A stretch of 54,367 nucleotides of DNA, taken from NCBI GenBank assembly GCA_013215815.1, contig JABSQP010000008.1, forward strand, positions 1 through 54,367. Direction: 5' to 3'. Positions 9,637 to 20,577 of this stretch are shown piece by piece. The DNA comes from Alphaproteobacteria bacterium. Its GTDB lineage: Bacteria; Pseudomonadota; Alphaproteobacteria; Micavibrionales; Micavibrionaceae. Every line of letters starts with the position of its first letter. Position 1 is the first letter of the stretch. The position numbers were made by a program, and so were the translations under genes. A model generated the notes under the pieces. That model was given only the letters and a program-made list of their open reading frames with translations. It searched no databases and was not told the DNA's origin.

Positions 9637-9662
9637 GTTCGCTTATTATTCTATTTATGTTC
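9637..9662. promoter_or_regulatory. LexA operator array (GTTC-N7-ATTC-N7-GTTC)
   Basis: Three direct repeats GTTC, ATTC, GTTC lie at 9637, 9648 and 9659, exactly 11 bases apart. GTTC-N7-GTTC is the established alphaproteobacterial LexA box. The second repeat coincides with the lexA -10 box, the natural place for autorepression. Confidence 0.75.
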
Positions 9663-9676
9663 TTGTTTTGTGTCAA
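9648..9676 (-). promoter_or_regulatory. lexA promoter
   Basis: On the minus strand TTGACA (9676-9671) and TAGAAT (9653-9648) are separated by 17 bases. The transcript would have a leader of about 50 bases before ATG 9588. The -10 overlaps the LexA repeats. Confidence 0.7.
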
Positions 9677-9710
9677 TATATAAATGGTGAAAATTTTTCG
9701 TTCTTTATCG

Positions 9711-10499
9711 TCATGCAGGATGGCGGAGTAAATTTTGAACGGCGGCAGCGATATTTTTTTCGCGCATAAGGCTTTCACCAACTAAGAAAGCATCGTACCC
9801 GACATCAGAGAATTTGTGAAGGTCATCGTGCGAATAAAGTCCGCTTTCGGCAACTTTTAAAATGTCATTTGGCATTTTTGTCGCAAGGGCTAATCCTGTT
9901 TCGTGAGATACATCAAGGGTTTTGAGGTTTCTGTTATTCACGCCAACCATAGTTGGAGAAAGTTGTAATGCGCGTTCTAATTCATCACCATCATGCACTT
10001 CGAAAAGTGCGTCCATACCGTATTGGTTCGTAAGATCATAAAGCTCTTTTACTTGCGCATCACTGAGCGCGGCCATAATGATTAAAATACAATCAGCGCC
10101 AAGCGCTCGGCTTTCAACGATCTGGTAAGGATCCACCATGAAATCTTTGCGTAGCATTGGAATAGATGTTCTTGCCTTTACCTCTTTGAAGTAATCGTCA
10201 TGCCCTTGGAAATAAGGCTCATCGGTTAAAACAGATAAACACGCTGCGCCATTTTCTTGATAAATTTTTGCAATCTCTGCAGCGTTAAAGTCAGCGCGGA
10301 TAAGGCCTTTGCTTGGTGATGCTTTTTTAACTTCAGCAATTAGTGAGAAACCTTCTTTCGAATGCAGTGCATTTATAAAGCCGCGCGGGGTTTCTTGTTC
10401 TTTTGCAATTGATTCGAGTTCGGAAAGTGCAACCTCGCTCTTCTTTGATGCAATATGCGCACGCTTATCATCGCAAATCTTATCGAGAACAGTGTTCAT
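9711..10499 (-). CDS. trpC: Indole-3-glycerol phosphate synthase
   Basis: TrpC closes the indole ring in tryptophan synthesis. The 262-residue TIM barrel has IAEVKKASPSKG (catalytic Lys in about 54-65), LRKDFMVDPYQ, GVNNRNLKT and VAESGL motifs. It is a stand-alone TrpC, not fused to TrpF. Its ATG overlaps the trpD stop by one base, so trpG-trpD-trpC form one coupled operon. Confidence 0.97.
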   Translation of the reverse strand: MNTVLDKICDDKRAHIASKKSEVALSELESIAKEQETPRGFINALHSKEGFSLIAEVKKASPSKGLIRADFNAAEIAKIYQENGAACLSVLTDEPYFQGHDDYFKEVKARTSIPMLRKDFMVDPYQIVESRALGADCILIIMAALSDAQVKELYDLTNQYGMDALFEVHDGDELERALQLSPTMVGVNNRNLKTLDVSHETGLALATKMPNDILKVAESGLYSHDDLHKFSDVGYDAFLVGESLMREKNIAAAVQNLLRHPA

Positions 10500-11518
10500 T
10501 ATTTTTCACCTCTCGAAAAGGCAGCGTAATCTTCGAGTGTTTTAAATGCTAGGCCGCTACCGATCGCCTGCGATGCGAGTGATACGCCTTCGGTTAAGCT
10601 GCTTGCTGTGCCGTGGATGTTAAGAACGGCGGCAGTGTTAGCCAGAACGATATTGCGATAAGCGTTACTATCGCCATGAAGGATTCCAACAAGCGCTTTT
10701 GCATTTTCTTCGGCATCACCACCTTTAAGGTCTTCGGCGTTGGCTGTATCAAGACCGAAATCACTCGGTGATAGGGTGCGCTCTGTGATGGTTCCATTAT
10801 CAAGGATCACGGCTTTTGTTTCAGCTGTTGTTGTAATTTCATCGAGGCCGTCTGTGCCGTGCACAATCCATGCGCGCCTTGTTCCCAGATTGTTGAGCGT
10901 TTCTGCCATTGGGTGCAGCCATTTATCATCAAAAACGCCAATTAGCTGATATTCTGTGCCTGCAGGGTTTGCGAGTGGGCCAAGCAGGTTAAAGATTGTA
11001 CGAAAGCCAAGAGATTTACGAACAGGAACAACGTGTTTCATGGCTTGGTGATGATGTGGAGCCATTAAAAAGCAGAAGTTATATTTCTGAAGGGCTTCTT
11101 CTAGTTGCGCTGTATTTAAGTCTAAATTTACGCCCAAGGCCTCTAATACATCGGCGGCACCCGATTTTGAACTAGCGGCGCGGTTGCCGTGTTTGGCAAT
11201 AGGGACGCCGCAGGCGGCTGAAACAATAGCCACAGCAGTTGAGATGTTATATGTACCTGATGCATCACCGCCTGTACCGCAACAATCAATCGCGCCGGCG
11301 GGAGCGTTGATGCTAGAGGCCATTTGTTGCATCACTTTTGCTGCGCCGGTGATCTCACTCACCGCTTCACCGCGCTCCGCCAATAGGGTCAAAAACGATG
11401 CAAGCTCATCATCTTTGGCTGCGCCTTCCATGATGATCTTCATGGACGAAATCATATCTTCTTCAGATAAAACAGAGCCTTGCTCTAAACTTTTAAGGGT
11501 TTGGTTTAACGCGCTCAT
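10499..11518 (-). CDS. trpD: Anthranilate phosphoribosyltransferase
   Basis: TrpD joins anthranilate with PRPP. The 339-residue protein has the PRPP-binding signature GTGGDASGT at about 81-89, KHGNRAASSKSG, and the conserved GLDEITTT-like motif. Length is normal. It lies two bases downstream of trpG and overlaps trpC. Confidence 0.97.
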   Translation of the reverse strand: MSALNQTLKSLEQGSVLSEEDMISSMKIIMEGAAKDDELASFLTLLAERGEAVSEITGAAKVMQQMASSINAPAGAIDCCGTGGDASGTYNISTAVAIVSAACGVPIAKHGNRAASSKSGAADVLEALGVNLDLNTAQLEEALQKYNFCFLMAPHHHQAMKHVVPVRKSLGFRTIFNLLGPLANPAGTEYQLIGVFDDKWLHPMAETLNNLGTRRAWIVHGTDGLDEITTTAETKAVILDNGTITERTLSPSDFGLDTANAEDLKGGDAEENAKALVGILHGDSNAYRNIVLANTAAVLNIHGTASSLTEGVSLASQAIGSGLAFKTLEDYAAFSRGEK

Positions 11519-11520
11519 GA

Positions 11521-12087
11521 CTACAAAATATTAATGAAGTTACGGATCAAATCGTGACCATGTTCGGTCGCAATGCTTTCAGGGTGAAATTGCACGCCGT
11601 GAATTGGTTTTTCTTTATGCTGCACGCCCATGATAATGCCATCTTCTGTTTCGGCAGTGATTTCTAAACAATCTGGGCATGTCTCACGATCAATAATGAG
11701 TGAGTGATAGCGTGTTGCTTCATATGGAGATGGCAAGCCTTTAAAGACGCTTTGCTCTTTATGGATGATGTTCGATGTTTTGCCGTGCATTGGCGCGGTG
11801 CGGATAATATCGCCGCCAAAAACCTGACCGATGGCTTGGTGGCCAAGGCAAACACCAAAGAGAGGGATGTTTTCATTTGCGACGCGTTCTATCAGCTCCA
11901 TGCAGATACCTGCATTATCAGGGTCGCTTGGCCCTGGTGAAATCAGAATGCCTTTTGGCTTTTTCGCAACGACCTCATCCACCGTGATTTTGTCATTACG
12001 GTGCACTTGCGTTTCCGCGCCAAGATCACCCAGATATTGCACAAGGTTGTAAGTAAAGCTGTCGTAATTATCGATCATCAAAATCAT
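11521..12087 (-). CDS. trpG: Anthranilate synthase glutamine amidotransferase subunit
   Basis: TrpG supplies ammonia from glutamine to TrpE. The class I amidotransferase triad is visible: Cys at about 80 (GVCLGHQ), His at about 168 and Glu at about 170 (QFHPES). An in-frame start exists at 12123, but the conserved sequence begins [11 protein letters not shown], so I use ATG 12087 (ATG 12078 is also possible). trpE is not adjacent: a divergent gene pair lies between them, so trpGDC needs its own promoter. Confidence 0.93.
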   Translation of the reverse strand: MILMIDNYDSFTYNLVQYLGDLGAETQVHRNDKITVDEVVAKKPKGILISPGPSDPDNAGICMELIERVANENIPLFGVCLGHQAIGQVFGGDIIRTAPMHGKTSNIIHKEQSVFKGLPSPYEATRYHSLIIDRETCPDCLEITAETEDGIIMGVQHKEKPIHGVQFHPESIATEHGHDLIRNFINIL

Positions 12088-12146
12088 GTTTATTCTTATG
12101 ACGTGGATATGGACGAAGTGCAAGCGTATTGGTAGTTTTTCGCCAT

Positions 12147-13190
12147 ATGAGATTTCTAAAACCCAAAGATAAAGAGAGCATAAAGTTCATTGCCATTGCC
12201 GTAACAGCGATGGTGCTGGTGAATCATTTTGTCTTTGATAAACATGGCTATCACGAACAGATTAAAGAAGAATATTACGCGGAAAAAGCGGCGGAACGCG
12301 CCTTATTACAGGCGCAACGCTATGATCCTGTAGCAGAAGATTACTATACCAAGAACCCGCCGCAGATGGTCTATCCGGAAGATGGTAATCTGTATTTTGA
12401 GCAAGTTTCCGAGGTGGCCGAACCAAAAGTAGAAATAAAGCCGGAACCGGCTGTTGAAGAAAAGCCTGTTGTTGTAGAGAAACCAGTTCCGCAACGTGCT
12501 GGCTCAAAGCCAAAGATTGCCATTGTAATTGATGACATTGGGATGAATCGTAAATGGTCGAAGGCTGCGATTGATTTGCCTGCCGGCGTCACGCTCGCGC
12601 TGTTGCCTTATGCCGAAAAAGTGAGATCAGATGCCAAGGCCGCAAAAGAAAAGGGACATGAGCTCATCATTCATACGCCAATGGAGGCGATGACCCCAGA
12701 TTTGGATTATGGTGGCGTTGGCTTAATGACCGATATGTCTCTTAAAGAGCTTTCACAAACCTTTGATAAATTAACACAAAGCTTTGATGGTTATGTCGGT
12801 GTGAATAATCATATGGGGAGCAAGCTGACCCAAGATGAAGCGGCAATGCATCAGTTGATGAGTATACTTAAGACGCGCCGTTTATACTTTCTCGACTCGC
12901 GCACTATTCATACCTCTGTAGCGGGTAAAGTGGCAGAGGAGATTGGGCTGCCTTATGCCGTGCGTGATGTCTTCCTCGATCATGAAATTACGGATGAATA
13001 TATTCAGGGCGCGCTCGCGAATACTGAACGCATCGCGCGTGAGCATGGGCAAGCGATTGCCATTGGGCATCCAAAGAAAGAGACAATTACCGCGCTTCAA
13101 GAGTGGTTGCCGACATTAGAAAGCAAGGGCTTTGAGCTGGTTGCATTAAGTGATATCGTTCAAACACCAAGTGAGGATAGAGATGAATAA
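12147..13190 (+). CDS. Divergent polysaccharide deacetylase family protein (YibQ/DUF610-like)
   Basis: The product has an N-terminal TM anchor (about residues 12-32), a charged Pro/Glu/Val linker rich in KPE and VEKP, and a deacetylase-like barrel from about residue 120. Family motifs are [27 protein letters not shown] and AIGHP. Members are periplasmic, tethered to the inner membrane and often lie in cell-envelope contexts; the enzymatic activity of this divergent group is not established. I start at ATG 12147 because it directly precedes the basic and hydrophobic anchor. It is divergent from trpG and overlaps the next small gene. Confidence 0.85.
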   Translation: MRFLKPKDKESIKFIAIAVTAMVLVNHFVFDKHGYHEQIKEEYYAEKAAERALLQAQRYDPVAEDYYTKNPPQMVYPEDGNLYFEQVSEVAEPKVEIKPEPAVEEKPVVVEKPVPQRAGSKPKIAIVIDDIGMNRKWSKAAIDLPAGVTLALLPYAEKVRSDAKAAKEKGHELIIHTPMEAMTPDLDYGGVGLMTDMSLKELSQTFDKLTQSFDGYVGVNNHMGSKLTQDEAAMHQLMSILKTRRLYFLDSRTIHTSVAGKVAEEIGLPYAVRDVFLDHEITDEYIQGALANTERIAREHGQAIAIGHPKKETITALQEWLPTLESKGFELVALSDIVQTPSEDRDE

Positions 13191-13365
13191 GAAAAAGATC
13201 GTTATTGTGTCTTCAGCAATGGTTTTGGTTTGCCTTGTCGCAGCAGTGTTTCAGGGAGAGAAAATTAAAGATCGCATACGATGTATACAAAAAGTTGGAT
13301 TCGCTAAGTGTACTTACGATATAACACCACCGCCAGGTTCTGGTTATATGGTGAATCGAAAGTAG
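13183..13365 (+). CDS. Small signal-anchored protein of unknown function
   Basis: This 60-residue protein has a KKK start, a hydrophobic stretch at about 6-22, and a polar remainder with two Cys (RCIQK and KCTYD) that could form a disulfide outside the membrane. ATG 13183 overlaps the upstream deacetylase stop (ATGAATAA) and follows a GAGGA ribosome site. The in-frame start at 13150 is inside the previous gene and less likely. I do not recognise a family. It ends 18 bases before the convergent trpE stop. Confidence 0.65.
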   Translation: MNKKKIVIVSSAMVLVCLVAAVFQGEKIKDRIRCIQKVGFAKCTYDITPPPGSGYMVNRK

Positions 13366-13383
13366 GTAAAATTTTTAATTGGA

Positions 13384-14910
13384 TTACTCACCCGTAAGGG
13401 CGTTTTGCGCTTTTGATACGTTAATCGCATCTTCGGCGGCTTGCAGAACCGCTTTGGCCTTATTGCAGCTTTCTTGATATTCAAATTCTGGATCACTATC
13501 AGCCACAACGCCGCCGCCTGCCTGAACGTAGACTTTGTTATCTTTTACAAGCGCGGTTCTGAGGGCGATACAGGTATCAAGGTCACCATTACCGTCGAAA
13601 TACCCAACGCAGCCCGCATATGTGCCGCGGCGGTCAGGTTCTAACTCATCAATGATTTCCATGGCGCGGATTTTTGGCGCGCCAGAAACTGTGCCTGCAG
13701 GGAAGCCGGCAAAGAGTGCGTCAAGGCTATCCATGCCGTCTTTAAGCTGTCCTTCGACGTTTGAGACAATATGCATAACGTGCGAATAATATTCGATCGT
13801 GAATTGGTCGGTAACATCGACGCTGCTGTTTTTACTGACGCGACCAATATCGTTACGCCCTAAATCAAGGAGCATAAGATGCTCGGCAATTTCTTTTGGA
13901 TCAGCAAGCAGATCTTCTTTAAGTGCTTTATCTTCCGCCGCATCGGCGCCGCGTTTGCGCGTTCCTGCAATCGGACGAATTGTCATCTTATTATCGCGAA
14001 GGCGTACCAAGATTTCCGGTGATGAACCAACAAGGGAGAAGCCATCGAAGTTAATGTAGAACAAAAACGGTGACGGGTTCAGGCGGCGCAGTGATCGATA
14101 TAAATCAAATGCAGGAAGATCGAAATCCACGCTAAAGCGCTGTGAAGGGACAACCTGAAAGATATCTCCAGCCAAGATATATTCTTTTGCCTTATCAACC
14201 ATGCCATGGAATTGTTCACGGCTCATATTGCTTTGTGGGTTCAACGGCGTTTCAACGGCGCTGTGATAGTGCAGCACTGTTTGATCAATTGGTTCAGAAA
14301 GAAGATTAAGAGCGCCCGCTAAAACACTCTGAGCTTTTTCAAAATGGTGCTCTGCAGATTTGTCGCAATTTGACGCATGCGCACGCATCGGTGTGATGAG
14401 GCACATCATGTTTTTAACGTTATCAAAAAGCACCATTAGTGTTGGGCGCATCATCACGCTTTCAGGTACATCTAAAACGTCAGGGTTATCGTTTGGAATA
14501 TCTTCGATAAGGCGAACACAGTCATACCCCATGTACCCAAAGAGGCCAGAAGGCCCCATTGGTGGAATGCTCTCATCGACGATATCGATTTTACTGGCTT
14601 TGATCTGCGCGCGCAGAGATTCAACAGGCACGAGTGTCTCTTCACGTTTCTCGCCATTCTCACTGATCTCAACTTTGCCGTCTTGGTATGTCCAGATAAG
14701 ATCAGGATCAAGGCCAATGGCTGAGTAACGTCCCAAAACCGCGCCACCCTCAACTGATTCCAACATCAGGCTGTATGGCTTGTCTTTGGAGAGTTTAAGA
14801 AACGCAGAAACAGTTGTTTCTAAATCTGCAGGCACCCACATCCAGACTAGCTGAGATTTTCCATCAGCAAAGTTTTTCTCAAACGTTTTAAAGTCTGGAG
14901 AATTCGACAT
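13384..14910 (-). CDS. trpE: Anthranilate synthase component I
   Basis: TrpE makes anthranilate from chorismate. The 508-residue protein has the N-terminal feedback-binding part (LLESVE at about 50), and chorismate-binding motifs GDIFQVVPSQRF, PIAGTRKRG, HLMLLDLGRND and SGAPKIRAMEII. It lies two bases after ppiD on the same strand and is probably co-transcribed with it. No leader peptide or attenuator is visible because ppiD directly precedes it. Confidence 0.97.
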   Translation of the reverse strand: MSNSPDFKTFEKNFADGKSQLVWMWVPADLETTVSAFLKLSKDKPYSLMLESVEGGAVLGRYSAIGLDPDLIWTYQDGKVEISENGEKREETLVPVESLRAQIKASKIDIVDESIPPMGPSGLFGYMGYDCVRLIEDIPNDNPDVLDVPESVMMRPTLMVLFDNVKNMMCLITPMRAHASNCDKSAEHHFEKAQSVLAGALNLLSEPIDQTVLHYHSAVETPLNPQSNMSREQFHGMVDKAKEYILAGDIFQVVPSQRFSVDFDLPAFDLYRSLRRLNPSPFLFYINFDGFSLVGSSPEILVRLRDNKMTIRPIAGTRKRGADAAEDKALKEDLLADPKEIAEHLMLLDLGRNDIGRVSKNSSVDVTDQFTIEYYSHVMHIVSNVEGQLKDGMDSLDALFAGFPAGTVSGAPKIRAMEIIDELEPDRRGTYAGCVGYFDGNGDLDTCIALRTALVKDNKVYVQAGGGVVADSDPEFEYQESCNKAKAVLQAAEDAINVSKAQNALTGE

Positions 14911-14912
14911 GC

Positions 14913-16823
14913 TTAGTTTCCAGCTGCAGGCGCAGTGCCATACATTTGGTTCAGTAGGCGCTTATTGATACGGACTTTATATTTACCGCTTAGTGAGTTC
15001 ACATACTGCGTTAAGATGTCTTGACCCATGGCGCTTTGATACTGCGTTTTGATTTTCTCAATATCATCAGCTTTCGCTTTTGATGCGTCAGGAAGCTTCG
15101 CAGATGTAGCGGTTGCAATCACATAACCTTCAGCGTTTCTTTCCGAGATTGATTTGCCAATATCTGTTTTAAATAAAGCGCGTAATGCTTTTGCATCTAA
15201 CGGTGCTTTGACTTCATCATAACGGCCAAGTTTTTTCTTTGTTGTAATACGTGCGCCGTATTCTTTTGCTACATCTTTGAATGAAGCGCCGGCAATAATC
15301 TTTTCCATCGCCTCAGTCACACGGAAGTTATTTGCGGCTTCACGCTGTGTGTCGAGCCATTGCGATTTTACTGTCTTCTTTACATCGGTAAAAGGCTCAT
15401 ACGAACGCTCAACAATCTCATTAACGCGGATTGTAATAAAGCGGCCATCGTCGAGTTCCATGACAGGAGAGGCCTCACCTTGATCTGTTTCAAATGCGAC
15501 GGCCAGAACCTCTGATCGATCATTTTCATACGATTTGAATAGATCTTTATCCTTTGTGTTTGTGCCGCCCATTGAAAAGTTTGAGAATGTTTCTGTTGTG
15601 AGACCAACGTCGGCAACGATTGGCTCTAACTCTTCACCGGAAGCGAGGCGATCATCGACCATGTTTGCCGTATCCAGCATCTCGCTTTCCATTCTTTGGG
15701 CGAGGAGTTCTTTTTTGATAGCAGCTTTCACGCTATCAAAACTCTCCACACCAGCCTCTTTAATATTTCTGAGCTGAATAACGTGAAAACCAAGTGCCGT
15801 TTCAACTGGCCCGATAAGATCACCCTTTTTGCCATCAAAGACAGGGGCCGCAACTTCTTCTAACAGACCGTTTTTGCTGAAGTCATTTTCGCCAAGGTAA
15901 CCGTCTTTAGATCCTGTAACGCTTTTCACAGCGCTTTCAACTGACTTACCTTTGTTGATTTGAGCAACAACTTTTTCAGCTTCATCGGCATTACTAAGAA
16001 TTGCCTGACGCACAGTGCGTTGCTCTGGGCGCTCATATTGCTTGATGTTATCATCATACACGTCGCGAACGTCACTATCTTCAATTTTAACAACGTCTTC
16101 TAAAGCTTCGGGTTTCAATGTTGCAATTGTAACACTACGGCGTTCAGGGATAAGGAATTGGTTCTTGATTGTCTCATAGTACTTTTCAAGCTGCATATCT
16201 GTAGGCTGCTCAATACCTTTCACACTTGCATTTGTTAATGTGAAATATTGAATGTCGCGCGTTTCATTCTCGAATTGGTAAAGGTCACGCGCTGTTGCAT
16301 CCGAGATTGTTGTAGAACCTGCAGTTAAAGCGCTGCTGAATAGATTGTTGCGAATTTCTCCGCGAATAGTCTCAATGAATTCGTCTTCCGAGATGCCTTG
16401 TGAACGAAGTACTTGCTGAAGAGCATCTTTTTTTCTTCCGCCATTCGCAACGAGAGTTTCGGTTAGCTCCGCAAGTTGCTTTAAGACTGTTTCATCACCA
16501 ACACGCAGGCCATAGCTTTCCGCTTCGCGCGAAAGCATACGCATCTGAATTTCGCGGTTTAGGATTTGATCAACAAGGCCAAACTGGTACGCCTGTTGAG
16601 GAGAGATCCCCTGTTGAGAGAGGGTGCGTCGCACTGTGCGGTCGAATTGGCGTGCATCAATAGTGAAGCCTTTACCCTTGGCCACATCAGTGGCACTCAC
16701 GCCGCCGCGGAAAAACCCACCAACATCCGTTAAAACCAGACCACCGGCTGCCAGAACAAGAAGCCCTAGTAGAAAAAACTTTAAAACGCCTGATTTGGCT
16801 CCATCACGCATTGCATTAAGCAT
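14913..16823 (-). CDS. ppiD: SurA/PpiD-type peptidyl-prolyl isomerase, membrane anchored
   Basis: PpiD-like proteins are inner-membrane periplasmic folding factors. The 636-residue protein has a short cytoplasmic N-terminus, one TM helix at about 16-34, a SurA_N-type chaperone domain (about 45-200), a parvulin-like rotamase domain at about 255-360 with GYLGENDFSKNG and GFHVIQL, and a long C-terminal part. Placement directly before trpE is common in alphaproteobacteria. It is divergent from tpiA. Confidence 0.9.
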   Translation of the reverse strand: MLNAMRDGAKSGVLKFFLLGLLVLAAGGLVLTDVGGFFRGGVSATDVAKGKGFTIDARQFDRTVRRTLSQQGISPQQAYQFGLVDQILNREIQMRMLSREAESYGLRVGDETVLKQLAELTETLVANGGRKKDALQQVLRSQGISEDEFIETIRGEIRNNLFSSALTAGSTTISDATARDLYQFENETRDIQYFTLTNASVKGIEQPTDMQLEKYYETIKNQFLIPERRSVTIATLKPEALEDVVKIEDSDVRDVYDDNIKQYERPEQRTVRQAILSNADEAEKVVAQINKGKSVESAVKSVTGSKDGYLGENDFSKNGLLEEVAAPVFDGKKGDLIGPVETALGFHVIQLRNIKEAGVESFDSVKAAIKKELLAQRMESEMLDTANMVDDRLASGEELEPIVADVGLTTETFSNFSMGGTNTKDKDLFKSYENDRSEVLAVAFETDQGEASPVMELDDGRFITIRVNEIVERSYEPFTDVKKTVKSQWLDTQREAANNFRVTEAMEKIIAGASFKDVAKEYGARITTKKKLGRYDEVKAPLDAKALRALFKTDIGKSISERNAEGYVIATATSAKLPDASKAKADDIEKIKTQYQSAMGQDILTQYVNSLSGKYKVRINKRLLNQMYGTAPAAGN

Positions 16824-16918
16824 GAAAATCCTCTCTTTTCAAAATATAGTGAAGGCACTATAAGGATTGAGGTCGACAAGGGCAACAGCCCAATCAACGC
16901 GAAAAAGGAAAAGAACAC

Positions 16919-17665
16919 ATGAAAAAGCTGATTGCAGGTAACTGGAAAATGAACGGTTCAATGGAAAATGCCTTAAATTTGGCAAAAGATGTTGTTGCGG
17001 GCATTCAGGAGAATACTCAGCTTTTAGAAAATAATGACTTTCTTGTATGCCCGCCGGCTCTTCATTTGGCGCCTGTGCGTACCGAACTAACGAGCGCTGT
17101 CTCACTTGGAGGGCAAGATTGTTCTCCATTTGATAAGGGCGCGTATACAGGTGATGTATCGGCGGCAATGCTGAACGATATGAAATGTGATTACGTTATT
17201 TTGGGGCACTCAGAGCGCCGCCAATATTATTGTGAGAGCAATATGCTTATTAAGCAAAAGGCTGAAATGGCTCTAGAGCAGGGCTTGAAAGCCATTATCT
17301 GTGTTGGCGAAACTGAAGGCGAGCGAGAAGAGGGGCGTGAACAAGAGGTCGTGGGACAGCAACTTCTTGAATCTCTGCCAGAAGGTGCAAGCGCCGACAC
17401 TATAGTCATTGCTTATGAACCCGTTTGGGCAATTGGAACAGGTAAAGTCGCGACAACAGATGATATTGCTGCGATGCATGCATACATTCGTGCGCAGCTA
17501 AAAAGTAATGCCAAAGATGGCGATAAAGTCCGTATTTTGTATGGCGGGTCAGTAAAACCAACCAATGCAGCAGAGATTTTCGCTGTTGAAGACGTTAACG
17601 GCGCGCTTATTGGCGGGGCATCACTTCAGGCGCATGACTTTTTGGGTATTGCTCAAGCGGGTTAA
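16919..17665 (+). CDS. tpiA: Triosephosphate isomerase
   Basis: TpiA interconverts DHAP and GAP. The 248-residue barrel has Lys10 in AGNWKMNG, His97 in ILGHSERR and Glu167 in AYEPVWAIGTG, the three catalytic residues. GSVKPTNA forms the phosphate-binding loop. It heads the conserved tpiA-secG-pyrG block, but a minus-strand gene is inserted before secG and the stops overlap by four bases. Confidence 0.98.
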   Translation: MKKLIAGNWKMNGSMENALNLAKDVVAGIQENTQLLENNDFLVCPPALHLAPVRTELTSAVSLGGQDCSPFDKGAYTGDVSAAMLNDMKCDYVILGHSERRQYYCESNMLIKQKAEMALEQGLKAIICVGETEGEREEGREQEVVGQQLLESLPEGASADTIVIAYEPVWAIGTGKVATTDDIAAMHAYIRAQLKSNAKDGDKVRILYGGSVKPTNAAEIFAVEDVNGALIGGASLQAHDFLGIAQAG

Positions 17666-18390
17666 TAAAAATTTGGACAAATTACGTTGTCTTTAACATT
17701 TATTTCGTCCCAGTACGAATTAGAGACGAAATCACGTGGCTTTGTAAAACCTAGTAGGACTTCAATGCCATCATCTTTTGATAAGCTAACATGCTGGCCT
17801 AAGCCTGATGCGATAGGCATGTGAACATAATCCCCCCAACTTGGCATAAATCTGATACTTATATCTATTCCGTCATCTAACGTACCATCGAGTGGTAATA
17901 GATCTTGAAGCTGTTCATTTTGGAAGAGTGACGTAGTCTCTAAATCAGAAGGAGCTAAAACTATGTCATTATCATTTAAGTCACCGCTATCTGTTCTGTT
18001 TCTGAATGAAGAATCCAAGAACAGTTGTGGGGTAACGCCATGTTTCAAACTAGCGCCAGCAGATGTACTGTAAGCTTCTTGATAACTTTCCCCAATGCCA
18101 TCAAATAGTTCCTCTACTGTATTGGGAGAGTTTTCTGAAAAACGTTCTTCTAAGTTTGACCAGAAAGAATCCATAAACGCAGCATAAGTTTTACCGCGAG
18201 CAATGCGTGCGGCAGAGCCACCATTATCAATTAGTGTTGCACGTGCTTCAGATGCTTGCCATGAAGTTAAGATGCTTGTGTTCGCCGTTTCTGCGCAACG
18301 GTAAGGTTGAAGTTCTTCTTCTTTAGCCATAGCTGATGTCGCCATGAACGCAGATGTTACTATTCCAGTTAAAGTTTGTAGTAAACGCAT
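17662..18390 (-). CDS. Exported protein of unknown function
   Basis: The 242-residue product starts with a clear signal peptide: basic Arg, hydrophobic core, then SAMA before KEEE, a good signal peptidase I site at about 22. The mature part is acidic, has two Cys near its ends (YRCAE and VICPNFY) and no domain I recognise. I chose ATG 18390 because the signal peptide starts there, following an AAAGGTG ribosome site; the longer frame to 18468 runs through the promoter. The gene is tail to tail with tpiA and divergent from secG. It carries the TTGACATAA promoter type. Confidence 0.75.
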   Translation of the reverse strand: MRLLQTLTGIVTSAFMATSAMAKEEELQPYRCAETANTSILTSWQASEARATLIDNGGSAARIARGKTYAAFMDSFWSNLEERFSENSPNTVEELFDGIGESYQEAYSTSAGASLKHGVTPQLFLDSSFRNRTDSGDLNDNDIVLAPSDLETTSLFQNEQLQDLLPLDGTLDDGIDISIRFMPSWGDYVHMPIASGLGQHVSLSKDDGIEVLLGFTKPRDFVSNSYWDEINVKDNVICPNFY

Positions 18391-18420
18391 ATCAATACAC
18401 CTTTTGTTATTATGGGGCGC

Positions 18421-18449
18421 AACATAATCATAGGAAAAAGTTATGTCAA
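18421..18449 (-). promoter_or_regulatory. TTGACATAA-type promoter of exported-protein gene
   Basis: Minus strand TTGACA (18449-18444), 17-base spacer beginning TAA, TATGTT (18426-18421). A leader of about 30 bases with a ribosome site follows before ATG 18390. Confidence 0.6.
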
Positions 18450-18468
18450 TGAAAATATATCGTGACAT

Positions 18469-18474
18469 TATAAT
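18469..18474 (+). promoter_or_regulatory. secG -10 box
   Basis: A perfect TATAAT lies 24 bases before the secG ATG. No good -35 is seen at the usual distance. It sits back to back with the divergent TTGACATAA promoter, so the two may interfere. Confidence 0.4.
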
Positions 18475-18498
18475 TGAGTCAGATTAAAAACACTCCTC

Positions 18499-18873
18499 AT
18501 GGAAACAGTTATTTTAGTTATTCACTTACTTTTGGCCTTAGCAATTATCGGGCTTGTCCTGCTTCAAAAATCTGAAGGGGGCGGTCTTGGTATTGGCGGC
18601 GGTTCTGGCGGTATGGGTTCTTTTGCAACCGCAGGGCAGACAGCAAATGCTCTGACCCGTTTAACAGCTTATTGCGCGCTTGGTTTTTTCATCACAAGTT
18701 TAACTTTGGCAGTTTTGGCAGGAAATAACGGTTCTTCAAAAAGTTTGTTAGAAAACCTCGATAATCCTCCAGCAGCTGTTGACTCTTCGGCTCAAAAGAG
18801 CGATAACAAACTCCCGGAAGCTAAGGCGTCCGGAGATGATTCCAAAGCACCTTCAGCCCCAATTTCTGAGTAA
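18499..18873 (+). CDS. secG: Preprotein translocase subunit SecG
   Basis: SecG is the small auxiliary subunit of the SecYEG channel. The 124-residue protein has two TM helices (about 3-24 and 55-74) around the conserved Gly-rich loop with LLQKSEGGG and GGGSGGMG, and a disordered Ser/Ala/Lys/Pro tail typical of alphaproteobacterial SecG. It precedes pyrG in the usual order. Confidence 0.95.
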   Translation: METVILVIHLLLALAIIGLVLLQKSEGGGLGIGGGSGGMGSFATAGQTANALTRLTAYCALGFFITSLTLAVLAGNNGSSKSLLENLDNPPAAVDSSAQKSDNKLPEAKASGDDSKAPSAPISE

Positions 18874-18901
18874 CAATTCCGCTTTAAAGGGAACTCCTTA
18901 A

Positions 18902-20569
<1,668 letters not shown>

Positions 20570-20577
20570 CGGTATTA

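Noticed and set aside
16839-17168. A minus-strand frame across the tpiA start and the ppiD-tpiA intergenic region
   Set aside because: It overlaps the conserved start of tpiA and has no recognisable content.
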